Positions 6,725 to 13,842 of a stretch of DNA of 15,917 bases are shown here, in pieces (position 1 is the stretch's first letter; each line of letters opens with the position of its first letter). Below the pieces are notes generated by a model. That model saw nothing but the letters and a program-made list of their open reading frames with translations. It did no database searches and was not told the DNA's origin. This DNA comes from CAYWMP01 sp964459445 (GTDB taxonomy: Bacteria > Desulfobacterota > DSM-4660 > Desulfatiglandales > HGW-15), in contig CAYWMP010000139.1 of NCBI GenBank assembly GCA_964459445.1, forward strand, positions 1 to 15,917. Reading direction: 5' to 3'. The position numbers and the translations under genes were made by a program.

Positions 6725-7801
6725 ATGAAATCGCGGCCCCTGTTGAATATTCTAAAAAAATCAAAACAAGGCTCCTCGCTGTCTCGTGAAGAAATCGTTT
6801 ATCTGCTGGCTCTCACAGATTCAGAATCGATCCAATGGGTGATGTCAGCCGCTCAGGAGGTACGAAGGCAATACTTTGGTGAGAAGATTTTTCTTTACGG
6901 TTTCATTTATCTTTCCACCTATTGCCGAAACCAATGTGCTTTTTGTTTTTATAGACGATCTAATGAAGAGAGCCCTCGTTACCGAAAGACTCCTTCTGAA
7001 GTAGTGAAAATTGCCGATAGCCTGGTAGAATCAGGTGTACATATGGTTGACTTGACACTGGGCGAGGATCCCCTGATTCACGAAACCGGCGATTTTGAAA
7101 TCCTTTACGGGATGATTTCGGGCGTAAAGGAAAATGCGGGCATTCCAGTGATGATCTCTCCGGGCGTTGTTCCTGACGCCGTCATTAGAGCCATTGCGGA
7201 ATTGGGTGCGGATTGGTATGCCCTTTATCAGGAGACGCATAACCGCGATCTTTTTCAGAAACTGCGAACCGATCAAGATTTCCAAGAGCGCATCACCAAA
7301 AGAGAAACTGCCGGGAAGGCCGGCCTTTTGGTTGAAGACGGGATCCTATTGGGGGTTGGGGAGACCCTATCCGATCGTGCTGATTCTATCCTGAGCATGA
7401 TAAAGGAAAGAGCTCAACAGGTTAGGGTCATGAGTTTTGTACCCCAGCCTGCAACGCCCTTTGCCTCTAAACCCAGCCCGCCCAGAATTGCCGAGTGTTT
7501 ATGCATTGCCGTAATGAGGTTGGCTATGCCCGATCGGCTGATTCCTGCCTCCTTGGATGTCGATGGAATCAAAGGGCTCCGAATGCGCCTTGAGGCAGGC
7601 GCCAATGTGGTCACTTCGATTATTCCACCCCGCACCAAACTGGCCGGTGTTGCACAAAGCTGCCTAGACGTTGAACAGGGAAGACGAACAGTGGTTGAGG
7701 CCAAAAAGGTCCTCGAGAACCTGGGCCTGAGCGCAGCAAGTTGCGCCGACTATCAAACCTGGATCGCTGCCCAAAAGGAAAAACAGGTAACAAGGCAGTG
7801 A
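6725..7801 (+). CDS. pylB: Methylornithine synthase PylB (radical SAM)
   Basis: Converts L-lysine to (3R)-3-methyl-D-ornithine, the first step of pyrrolysine synthesis, before PylC and PylD. At 358 residues it matches the family length of about 350. The radical SAM cluster motif is C67-x3-C71-x2-C74 (CRNQCAFC), preceded by FIYLSTY and followed by YR-type residues as in archaeal PylB. Other family blocks seen are HMVDLTLGEDP, VMISPGV, ALYQETHNRDLFQKLR, GILLGVGE, LIPASLDVDGI and GANVVTSIIPP. These separate it from biotin synthase and HydE, its nearest relatives. AAAGGA precedes ATG 6725 at a usable distance. It lies 122 bases after the AAA+/VWA gene. pylC, pylD and pylS are not adjacent, which is unusual because they normally cluster. 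Confidence 0.93.
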   Translation: MKSRPLLNILKKSKQGSSLSREEIVYLLALTDSESIQWVMSAAQEVRRQYFGEKIFLYGFIYLSTYCRNQCAFCFYRRSNEESPRYRKTPSEVVKIADSLVESGVHMVDLTLGEDPLIHETGDFEILYGMISGVKENAGIPVMISPGVVPDAVIRAIAELGADWYALYQETHNRDLFQKLRTDQDFQERITKRETAGKAGLLVEDGILLGVGETLSDRADSILSMIKERAQQVRVMSFVPQPATPFASKPSPPRIAECLCIAVMRLAMPDRLIPASLDVDGIKGLRMRLEAGANVVTSIIPPRTKLAGVAQSCLDVEQGRRTVVEAKKVLENLGLSAASCADYQTWIAAQKEKQVTRQ

Positions 7802-7864
7802 TCGCCCCATAAGCTTGGAAAAAGGGAGCGGAAGGTGCCGACCAAATTCCTCTTTTAGTAATAT

Positions 7865-8635
7865 TCAGTTCGACATTGTCTCGCTTAAATAGCTATGACT
7901 GATGAGGTGTGTTAGAAGGACGGCGGCCATGAGTCTTCCTTCGTCGGTAAACTCCGGTGGGAGATCAACAAGCCAGCCATTTTGCTGGGCCTGCGAACTA
8001 AAAGGTAGAACATCTGGTGCGTTCTGAGGCTGGGCATCCCTATCCTCGCGATCTGGTAACTTCTGTGAAAAGATATCTTTATTTTTTCTGATAATCCTTA
8101 CACCCCTCTCCTTTTCACCCATCGAACTCATGCGTTCTTGAAGTGCCTGATCATAAAACTTTTTTGCTTCTTGGAGACGATTCGTAGCCTGGCAGAGTTC
8201 TGCCAGATTGTTATATGTCCCTCCCTGTCCGCCTAGGAGTATCTTCCTATATTTCGAACGTTCAATGGTGTTGTATTGGTCTCGGTGCTTTTGCTCCAGC
8301 CGGAGGTGAAACAAAGAACTCCTTGCACGCTGAACCAAATGCATTTTTTCTACCCACTCTGAAGACGCTTTCCAGCATTTCAACGCCTGACGATAGAGTC
8401 GCTCTGCGCCTTCCCAATCCTCTTCGATCCTGTACCCGTTGGCCAAATTATTCAGGCTACAGGCCAAGCGAGGATCGTTAGCGTCTAAATCTTCGGCAAT
8501 CTTGTACGCTTTCTGCCATTGCTCTGATGCAGAAACAAATTTGCCCTTTTCGAATTCCAAGAAGGCGCCTTCGCTGAGTTCCATCCATAGAAGTTCTATA
8601 TCCTGATCTAAATTCTCGTAACCTTTTTCCGGCAT
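7865..8635 (-). CDS. Tetratricopeptide-repeat protein of unknown function
   Basis: A 256-residue protein with no signal peptide or membrane segment. TPR-like helix pairs are visible at about residues 24-90 (a Leu-rich LACSLNNLANGYRIEEDWEGAERLYRQALKCW-type unit, here only named by its features N-N-L-A...W-x-x-A-E...Y-x-x-A-L) and about 140-170 (YNNLAEL...AKKFYDQAL). The C-terminal third is less repetitive. TPR arrays bind other proteins, so it is probably an adaptor. It is last in the minus-strand series, 138 bases behind livF, and convergent with pylB across a 63-base gap with no clear terminator. The ribosome site before ATG 8635 is weak. No specific function can be assigned. Confidence 0.75.
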   Translation of the reverse strand: MPEKGYENLDQDIELLWMELSEGAFLEFEKGKFVSASEQWQKAYKIAEDLDANDPRLACSLNNLANGYRIEEDWEGAERLYRQALKCWKASSEWVEKMHLVQRARSSLFHLRLEQKHRDQYNTIERSKYRKILLGGQGGTYNNLAELCQATNRLQEAKKFYDQALQERMSSMGEKERGVRIIRKNKDIFSQKLPDREDRDAQPQNAPDVLPFSSQAQQNGWLVDLPPEFTDEGRLMAAVLLTHLISHSYLSETMSN

Positions 8636-8773
8636 AGGATGATCCTATTACAAAATCGTTGCGCGATTCCATACAAGGGATGGTGAGTATCTTGTTAGAA
8701 AGTGTGATGTGTTGGACAAAAAATCCGGCAGGCCAAGACTCGAAATTGCATCAAACCAGATTAGGTCAAATCT

Positions 8774-9484
8774 TCAAATTCCTAAATAGGCTTTCCTTAC
8801 ATGTTCATTGTCCATCAATCCGTCAGCTTCGCCGTGCAGGGCAATTCGACCGGTCTCCAAGACATAGCCGTAATGGGCGAGTTTGAGGGCCAATTCCGCA
8901 TTCTGTTCAACGAGGACCACGGAAACCCCACGCTTATTGATATCAACAAGGATCTCAGCAATTTCTTGGACCACCAAGGGTGCCAGACCCAGAGACGGCT
9001 CATCCAACATAAGAAGACGCGGATTAGACATGAGGGCTCGTCCAATTGAAAGCATCTGTTGCTCGCCCCCGCTCATGGTTTTTGCCACCTGTCGACTACG
9101 GGATTTGAGGATAGGAAAGCGGTTGAAGACATCCGCCAGATCCTTTTGAATCCCATTCTTTTCCGACCGCACATAGGCGCCCAAATATAGATTCTCCCTC
9201 ACCGTGAGCCCAGGAAAAATTCGTCTGCCTTCGGGTACATGGGCTATACCCATCCTGAGGATTCTATCCGGAGGCAGGGACTCTATTCGTTCCCCATCAA
9301 AAATAATCTCACCGGTACTGGGACGCACGAGCCCGGAAATGGTGCGCAATGCCGTGCTCTTGCCGGCACCGTTTGACCCAATAAGGGTCACGAGATGTTT
9401 TTCTTCCACCTCGAGTGAGATCCCCTGCAGGGCAGCAACCTTCTGATAATGGACAAAGACGTCTTTGAGGTTCAATAGAATCAT
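8774..9484 (-). CDS. livF: Branched-chain-type ABC transporter ATPase LivF
   Basis: A 236-residue ATPase of the LivF class, the usual size. Walker A is GSNGAGKST (36-44), the signature is MSGGEQQM, Walker B is LLMLDEPS, and the family-typical HVPEGRRIFPGLTVRENL block is present. With LivG it powers import through LivH and LivM. ATG 9484 is chosen because it aligns with the family start and lies one base after the livG stop (arrangement TAG-C-ATG), a sign of translational coupling; the frame is open slightly further upstream inside livG. It ends with TGA. Confidence 0.93.
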   Translation of the reverse strand: MILLNLKDVFVHYQKVAALQGISLEVEEKHLVTLIGSNGAGKSTALRTISGLVRPSTGEIIFDGERIESLPPDRILRMGIAHVPEGRRIFPGLTVRENLYLGAYVRSEKNGIQKDLADVFNRFPILKSRSRQVAKTMSGGEQQMLSIGRALMSNPRLLMLDEPSLGLAPLVVQEIAEILVDINKRGVSVVLVEQNAELALKLAHYGYVLETGRIALHGEADGLMDNEHVRKAYLGI

Positions 9485-9485
9485 G

Positions 9486-10238
9486 CTATGCAGCCCCGAG
9501 ATAGGCTTCAATAACCTCATCATTGCTTCGGATTTCTTCCGGGGAACCCTCAGCCAAAAGTTTACCGAAATTTAACACCATAATCTGTTCACACAGTCCC
9601 ATTACCGCTTTCATATCATGCTCTACAAGCACAATGGTGACGCCGGACTCATGAACTTTCCTGACAAGGTCCATCATGTGCCCCGTTTCTTCCGGATTCA
9701 TACCGGCGAAGGGCTCGTCCAGGAGCAGGAGTTTTGGTTCGGCAGCCAAAGCAATGGCCACGGCCAAAGCACGCTGCGATCCAAGGGGCAAATTCAGGGC
9801 CAATTGATCCTTTCGTTCTATCAATCCCATAAAATCGAGCACTTCCGCGGTCTTTTCATCCGCTTCCTTTTGCCTTTGACGGTCGGTGCGAAAAAGCGCC
9901 GCAAACAGGCTGGAACGCGCCCTGATGTGACTCCCCACCAATACATTCTGGTATACTGTAAACTCCTGGAACAGCGTTGTTTCCTGAAAGGTGCGCACCA
10001 GTCCCTGTTCAGCCACATCGCTTGCCTTCCAGCGAGTAATATCCTTTCCCTCATAAATGATTTTTCCCCGGGTTGGGCTATAGAAACCGGAAATGGTCTT
10101 GAACATCACGCTTTTGCCGGCGCCGTTCGGCCCAATAAGCCCGCGAAGTTCCCCCGCTTCAACCGCGAAGTTGACATCATCGAGGGCCACCAGGCCCCCA
10201 AACCGCTTACTTATGCTGTTAACCTCAAGTAACGCCAT
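9486..10238 (-). CDS. livG: Branched-chain-type ABC transporter ATPase LivG
   Basis: A 250-residue ATPase of the LivG class. Walker A is GPNGAGKSV (36-44), with Val in place of the usual final Thr. Family blocks GLVRTFQ and LLLDEPFAGMNPEE are present, followed by VEHDMKAVMGLCEQIMVL. The signature region reads LPLGSQRAL, further from the consensus than in LivF. ATG 10238 fits the family N-terminus better than an upstream TTG at 10265, although its ribosome site is weak. The stop is TAG; if UAG were decoded here, 58 residues out of frame across livF would be added. Confidence 0.92.
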   Translation of the reverse strand: MALLEVNSISKRFGGLVALDDVNFAVEAGELRGLIGPNGAGKSVMFKTISGFYSPTRGKIIYEGKDITRWKASDVAEQGLVRTFQETTLFQEFTVYQNVLVGSHIRARSSLFAALFRTDRQRQKEADEKTAEVLDFMGLIERKDQLALNLPLGSQRALAVAIALAAEPKLLLLDEPFAGMNPEETGHMMDLVRKVHESGVTIVLVEHDMKAVMGLCEQIMVLNFGKLLAEGSPEEIRSNDEVIEAYLGAA

Positions 10239-10293
10239 AGACGTTCTCTTCAATATGACCCTCAATTAGGGATTGCGGAGCATACACCATTAT

Positions 10294-11307
10294 TTAGTTC
10301 TTGTTCTTCTCGGTCACTTCAACTTCCTCGTTGTTTTGTGACCCTTTGATTAACCTGCGCAGCTTTGAGGGCAGGCTTTCCAATCCTTCGGGTAGGAACA
10401 TAATGGATGCAATCAGGATGCACCCATAAATAAGGGGTCGCCATATCTCAAAGGCGCGAAACCATTCATTGACCACAGATAGAACTGTCACGCCAATGAT
10501 GGGTCCGTAAAAAGTGCTTGTCCCCCCCACAATCACCCATACCAATACATAGACCATGATTCCCACACCGAACTGGTTTGGATTGATCGAGCCCAAATAG
10601 TGCGCCAACAGGGCGCCCGCGATACCCACGAAAAAAGAGGCAATCCCAAAGGCCAGGGTTCTGTATCGCCAGGTGTTGACCCCAACGGATTCCGCAAGGG
10701 CATCACGCCAATGAACGGAGTGGAGTGTCAATCCGATGCGGGAGTATTCAAGACGATATAGGATCCACAAACAGAGGGTCACGATCGCAAGCGTCATGAA
10801 ATAATAGGGGATCGGCTCCCAGATCTCAAAAGCCTCAAAGCCGGGAAATGCAATCTTTGGGGAAGGTACATTCCTCATCCCTTTCGCTCCCCCAAAGGGT
10901 ACCTTGAAATAAACCCAGGCAAGACGAATGGCTTCACCTGCTGCAAAGGAACCGATGAGGAAATAGAATTGCTTCATGCGAAAGAGAGGGAAGCTGAGTA
11001 GGAGGGCAATCAAGGCACAGATTATCCCCGCCAGGGGCATGGTGAGCCAGAAAGAGAGGCCGATCTTCTTGGCCAATAGAGCGCTCGAATAGGAGCCAAC
11101 GCCCATCATGACGATGTGAATGAGCGACCACTCACCCGTAAGGGTCATGAGGCGATAACTGACCACCACCAGGACATTTATGAGCAAGAAAATCATGAAA
11201 TCCTGTTGATGGAATTTCAAATTAAAGGGTAGTACCGACAGAAAAGCAAATAACGCTACAAGTCCAAAGGCTTTATATATACGACTGCTCAACATTCTCA
11301 GGTTCAC
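10294..11307 (-). CDS. livM: Branched-chain-type ABC transporter permease LivM
   Basis: A 337-residue hydrophobic protein with about 8-10 membrane segments, for example LVALFAFLSVLPF and FMIFLLINVLVVVSY near the N-terminus. The LivM-family block GINTWRYRTLAF-like (here GVNTWRYRTLAFGIASFFVGIAGA, noted by its W-R-Y-R-T core) is followed by the PNQFG and GGTSTFYGPIIG loop that contacts the ATPase. The C-terminal tail is charged. A GTG start at 11307 lies 6 bases after the livH stop; an in-frame ATG four codons later (11295) is a possible alternative. It forms the membrane pore with LivH. Confidence 0.9.
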   Translation of the reverse strand: MNLRMLSSRIYKAFGLVALFAFLSVLPFNLKFHQQDFMIFLLINVLVVVSYRLMTLTGEWSLIHIVMMGVGSYSSALLAKKIGLSFWLTMPLAGIICALIALLLSFPLFRMKQFYFLIGSFAAGEAIRLAWVYFKVPFGGAKGMRNVPSPKIAFPGFEAFEIWEPIPYYFMTLAIVTLCLWILYRLEYSRIGLTLHSVHWRDALAESVGVNTWRYRTLAFGIASFFVGIAGALLAHYLGSINPNQFGVGIMVYVLVWVIVGGTSTFYGPIIGVTVLSVVNEWFRAFEIWRPLIYGCILIASIMFLPEGLESLPSKLRRLIKGSQNNEEVEVTEKNKN

Positions 11308-11313
11308 CGATCA

Positions 11314-12183
11314 CTATTCTGTTGTAAGGGTTCCCATCATTCCCGTGGGTTTGATAATCAGGACGACCAGCATGATAATGAGGCCCAGTATCGTTGCGAT
11401 GATCCCTCCGTAGTAGGTCGTTACAAAGGTATAGAAAAATGCATAAAGGACCGCCGCCAATATGGCACCCGAGAGGCTTCCAAGTCCCCCGACGATGGTC
11501 ACGATAAAGGCGGTAATGATAACCGAGTGGCCCATGTAGGGCTGCACTCGGGTCAAGGGGGCCATAAGTGCGCCGGCCGCTCCCGCGACACCCGCGCCGA
11601 TGCCCATGGCCAGCATGGAGACCCTGTTGATATTGATTCCCTGAAGTGCCGCCGCCTCCCGATCCTGGGCAGTCGCACGAAGGGCCCAGCCGATTTTTGT
11701 GCGGGTTAGGAATAACCAAATCAGGAGCAAAAGGGTTGTGGCTACTATAAGGGCCACGAGCCGTTGTTTTGAGAGGGCGACGCCCTCAGCAATCTGAAGT
11801 ACTCCGGGGAAAGCCGGAGGCACATGTTTCATCAGACCCAAACCACCGATCTTGACAGCCACCACCTGGAGGATAAACAGGATGCCGATGGAATTAATGA
11901 GCCCACCGAGGGGATTATCGCGCATGGGTCGAAAAAGCCCGCGTTCCATGAGCAAGCCGATCGCCGTAACAACAACGACCCCCCCCAGCACCGCCATGAA
12001 AAAGGGCCAGCCTAATTTGGAATAGAGGTACCAAACCGTGTAAGACCCGGCCATGAAAAGCTCTCCGTGGGCAAAATTGATGATCCCCATGACGCCGAAA
12101 ATCAATACAAGTCCTACTGCCGTGAGTGCAAAAAAGGCACTCGCGACGAGAGCATTTACGCAGGTCTGGAGAACGACTTCCAA
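11314..12183 (-). CDS. livH: Branched-chain-type ABC transporter permease LivH
   Basis: A 289-residue permease with about eight hydrophobic segments. LivH hallmarks are INFAHGELFMAGSY near residue 37, RATAQDREAAALQGIN (the cytoplasmic EAA-like loop) and GGLGSLSGAILAAVL. It starts with TTG at 12183, supported by a GGGAGGAAGG box 8 bases before it; no better ATG exists near the conserved N-terminus. It ends with TAG immediately followed by TGA, a tandem stop. It is the second gene of the transporter set, after a hairpin that separates it from livK. Confidence 0.92.
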   Translation of the reverse strand: MEVVLQTCVNALVASAFFALTAVGLVLIFGVMGIINFAHGELFMAGSYTVWYLYSKLGWPFFMAVLGGVVVVTAIGLLMERGLFRPMRDNPLGGLINSIGILFILQVVAVKIGGLGLMKHVPPAFPGVLQIAEGVALSKQRLVALIVATTLLLLIWLFLTRTKIGWALRATAQDREAAALQGININRVSMLAMGIGAGVAGAAGALMAPLTRVQPYMGHSVIITAFIVTIVGGLGSLSGAILAAVLYAFFYTFVTTYYGGIIATILGLIIMLVVLIIKPTGMMGTLTTE

Positions 12184-12197
12184 GGTGCCTTCCTCCC
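12184..12197 (-). promoter_or_regulatory. Ribosome binding site supporting the TTG start of livH
   Basis: On the minus strand GGGAGGAAGG (12197-12188) lies upstream of TTG 12183-12181, with GGAGG 8 bases from the start codon. It decides the otherwise unusual TTG start. Confidence 0.7.
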
Positions 12198-12211
12198 AAA
12201 TTACTAATAGA

Positions 12212-12236
12212 GATCGGGGTCATCAAAACCCCGATC
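12212..12236 (-). terminator. Intercistronic hairpin between livK and livH
   Basis: GATCGGGGT (12212-12220) and ACCCCGATC (12228-12236) form a perfect 9-bp stem with a 7-base loop, between the livK stop and the livH start. In the direction of transcription no long T-run follows, so partial termination or protection of livK mRNA is more likely than full termination. Such elements are common after binding-protein genes and give an excess of binding protein over membrane parts. Confidence 0.5.
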
Positions 12237-12283
12237 CCTTTTATCAATTACAGCTTATGATAGCCTGAACAGATGTTGTCCCG

Positions 12284-13558
12284 TTACTTTTGCTGGTACC
12301 ACATCTGGTTCAGCTTTTCCATGTGCTTGATGTAAACACCCTTGTGCTTTGCCCACCATTCAGGGATATTCATGTATTCAACAATCCTTGCTCTTCCGTT
12401 TTGAATGGTCACCACGGGCCAATTACCCACGAGTGCATTATTCAGACCCCATAGCTCTTGGCCCCACCACTGCGCCGGACCAAAAATATGGGGCAACGTT
12501 TCCATGCTCTTCATGGCCTTAAACACCGCCATGGGCTCTACGCTGCCGGCCTTTTCAGCCCCAGCCCTCCACAGGTCCATGATGGAGGCATATTCATAGG
12601 AGACGGCCGTCCATGAGGCTGGATGGTTTTTGTTGTACTGCTGGAAGAATTTGTTGGGGTTCTTAAAGCTGATATTCGGGGCATTCAATGCCGGGTCATC
12701 GAAATCCGGAAACTGAAAGATAAATCCTTCCAGAAAATCCTTGCTCGTCTTATCGATAATCGCCGGATAATTATCAAGGGTGCAAGAAATCATCTTGCCC
12801 TTATACCCCTGCTCATAGAGCTGGACGGAGATCAGATTGACATAGTCAGTGTAGGCCGTATCAAAACAGAAGATATCCGGTTTTTTCGCCAGGAGTGATG
12901 TCACCACCGGAGCGAAATCGGTTGTTGCGATATCGAAGATGTTCTCTCCGACCACCTCAATTCCGTTTACCTCAAAGGCTGCACGGTAGGTGGCAACCGA
13001 GGGAATCCCAAGCTCATCGTCCTGGGCACAGATAACCGCCCTTTTCAGTTTCGGAAATTTCTTTGCCAGCCATTCTACGCCGGTAATGTTGTAGATGGGA
13101 TGCACCTCACAGGGCGCTAAATGATAGGGTGATTCGGGATTGATATCGCTCGGCAGCAGCGTGCTGCTAAGCATTTTATTTCGGGTGAAAAACTTCTGGA
13201 CACCCGGCCAGGTTGAGCCGCCGAGCATCATAACGAATTTGACATCCTCTTCCATAACCAGCTTCTTGCCACCTTGGAGTGCCTTGTCCGGGAGGTACTC
13301 ATTGTCAAAGGAGACAAATTCCACCATATAATTGTCACCGCCTATTTTTATCCCTCCTGCGGCATTAATCCACTCGCCCCAGATCTCGCATCCATAAAGA
13401 CCCGGCAGGCCCCATCCGGCCACCTCACCCGTAAGCGGCGCCAGGAAACCGATTTTCACCTTTTTCTTGGCTCCAAAGGCCGCGCCTGGAAGCCCGATAC
13501 CAGCCAACACCGCACCCGCGGCGGAGGCCTTCAAAAATTCTCTACGTGTAATGCCCAT
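12284..13558 (-). CDS. livK: Liv-type ABC transporter substrate-binding protein, Tat-exported
   Basis: A 424-residue type 1 periplasmic binding protein. The N-terminus MGITRREFLKAS has the twin-arginine motif T-R5-R6-x-F-L-K followed by a mild hydrophobic region and a GAAFGA cleavage site, so it is probably folded before export by Tat. The mature part begins KVKIGFLAPLTGEVAGWGLPGL, with TTDFAPVVT further on, as in the amide/branched-chain binding family. The start ATG 13558 is set by AAGGAGGTG with 5-base spacing; the frame is open upstream but without support. It is the first liv gene after mttB. Its ligand is unknown; the setting suggests an N-methylated compound (inference), and leucine or amide binding cannot be excluded. 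Confidence 0.9.
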   Translation of the reverse strand: MGITRREFLKASAAGAVLAGIGLPGAAFGAKKKVKIGFLAPLTGEVAGWGLPGLYGCEIWGEWINAAGGIKIGGDNYMVEFVSFDNEYLPDKALQGGKKLVMEEDVKFVMMLGGSTWPGVQKFFTRNKMLSSTLLPSDINPESPYHLAPCEVHPIYNITGVEWLAKKFPKLKRAVICAQDDELGIPSVATYRAAFEVNGIEVVGENIFDIATTDFAPVVTSLLAKKPDIFCFDTAYTDYVNLISVQLYEQGYKGKMISCTLDNYPAIIDKTSKDFLEGFIFQFPDFDDPALNAPNISFKNPNKFFQQYNKNHPASWTAVSYEYASIMDLWRAGAEKAGSVEPMAVFKAMKSMETLPHIFGPAQWWGQELWGLNNALVGNWPVVTIQNGRARIVEYMNIPEWWAKHKGVYIKHMEKLNQMWYQQK

Positions 13559-13769
13559 AAATCCACCTCCTTCTTGGGAGTTTGGATGTGATTTTTCAAA
13601 AACACTTAATTGCACGCCTTAAGTTTAGTCGGCTGTTGTATTCTCTGAAACGTTGAGACCTTTGGGCTCAATCGAAAACCCTATCTGAGCAATTTTTTTC
13701 AAATATGCACTTTGGACATCTACATGAGATCGTGAGATTGCATCCGGTCTCCACTTTATTAACCCTTCA

Positions 13770-13810
13770 GGAGATAAGGGAGCGGGATATCCCGCTCCCC
13801 TCTATTCTCC
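13770..13810 (-). terminator. Strong palindromic hairpin between mttB and livK
   Basis: GGGAGCGGG (13778-13786) and CCCGCTCCC (13791-13799) flank ATAT, itself self-complementary, making a 22-base perfect palindrome. GGAGA (13770-13774) and TCTCC (13806-13810) add an outer stem. It lies 33 bases after the mttB stop. There is no T-run on the minus-strand side, so it is a candidate mttCB mRNA 3'-end stabiliser or partial terminator. The remaining bases up to the livK start show no clear promoter. Confidence 0.5.
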
Positions 13811-13842
13811 TAAAATAACCCGAAGAAGACTATTTTTTTGAT

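Noticed and set aside
7465..7471. CTCTAAA, identical to the anticodon loop of tRNA-Pyl
   Set aside because: It lies inside the conserved pylB coding frame and has no flanking stem.
7802..7864. Bidirectional terminator between pylB and the TPR gene
   Set aside because: I found no inverted repeat longer than 3-4 bp in this gap.
13666..13697. GCTCA/TGAGC inverted repeat followed by a T-run, read as a plus-strand terminator
   Set aside because: The stem is only 5 bp with a 15-base loop, and no plus-strand gene lies upstream of it.
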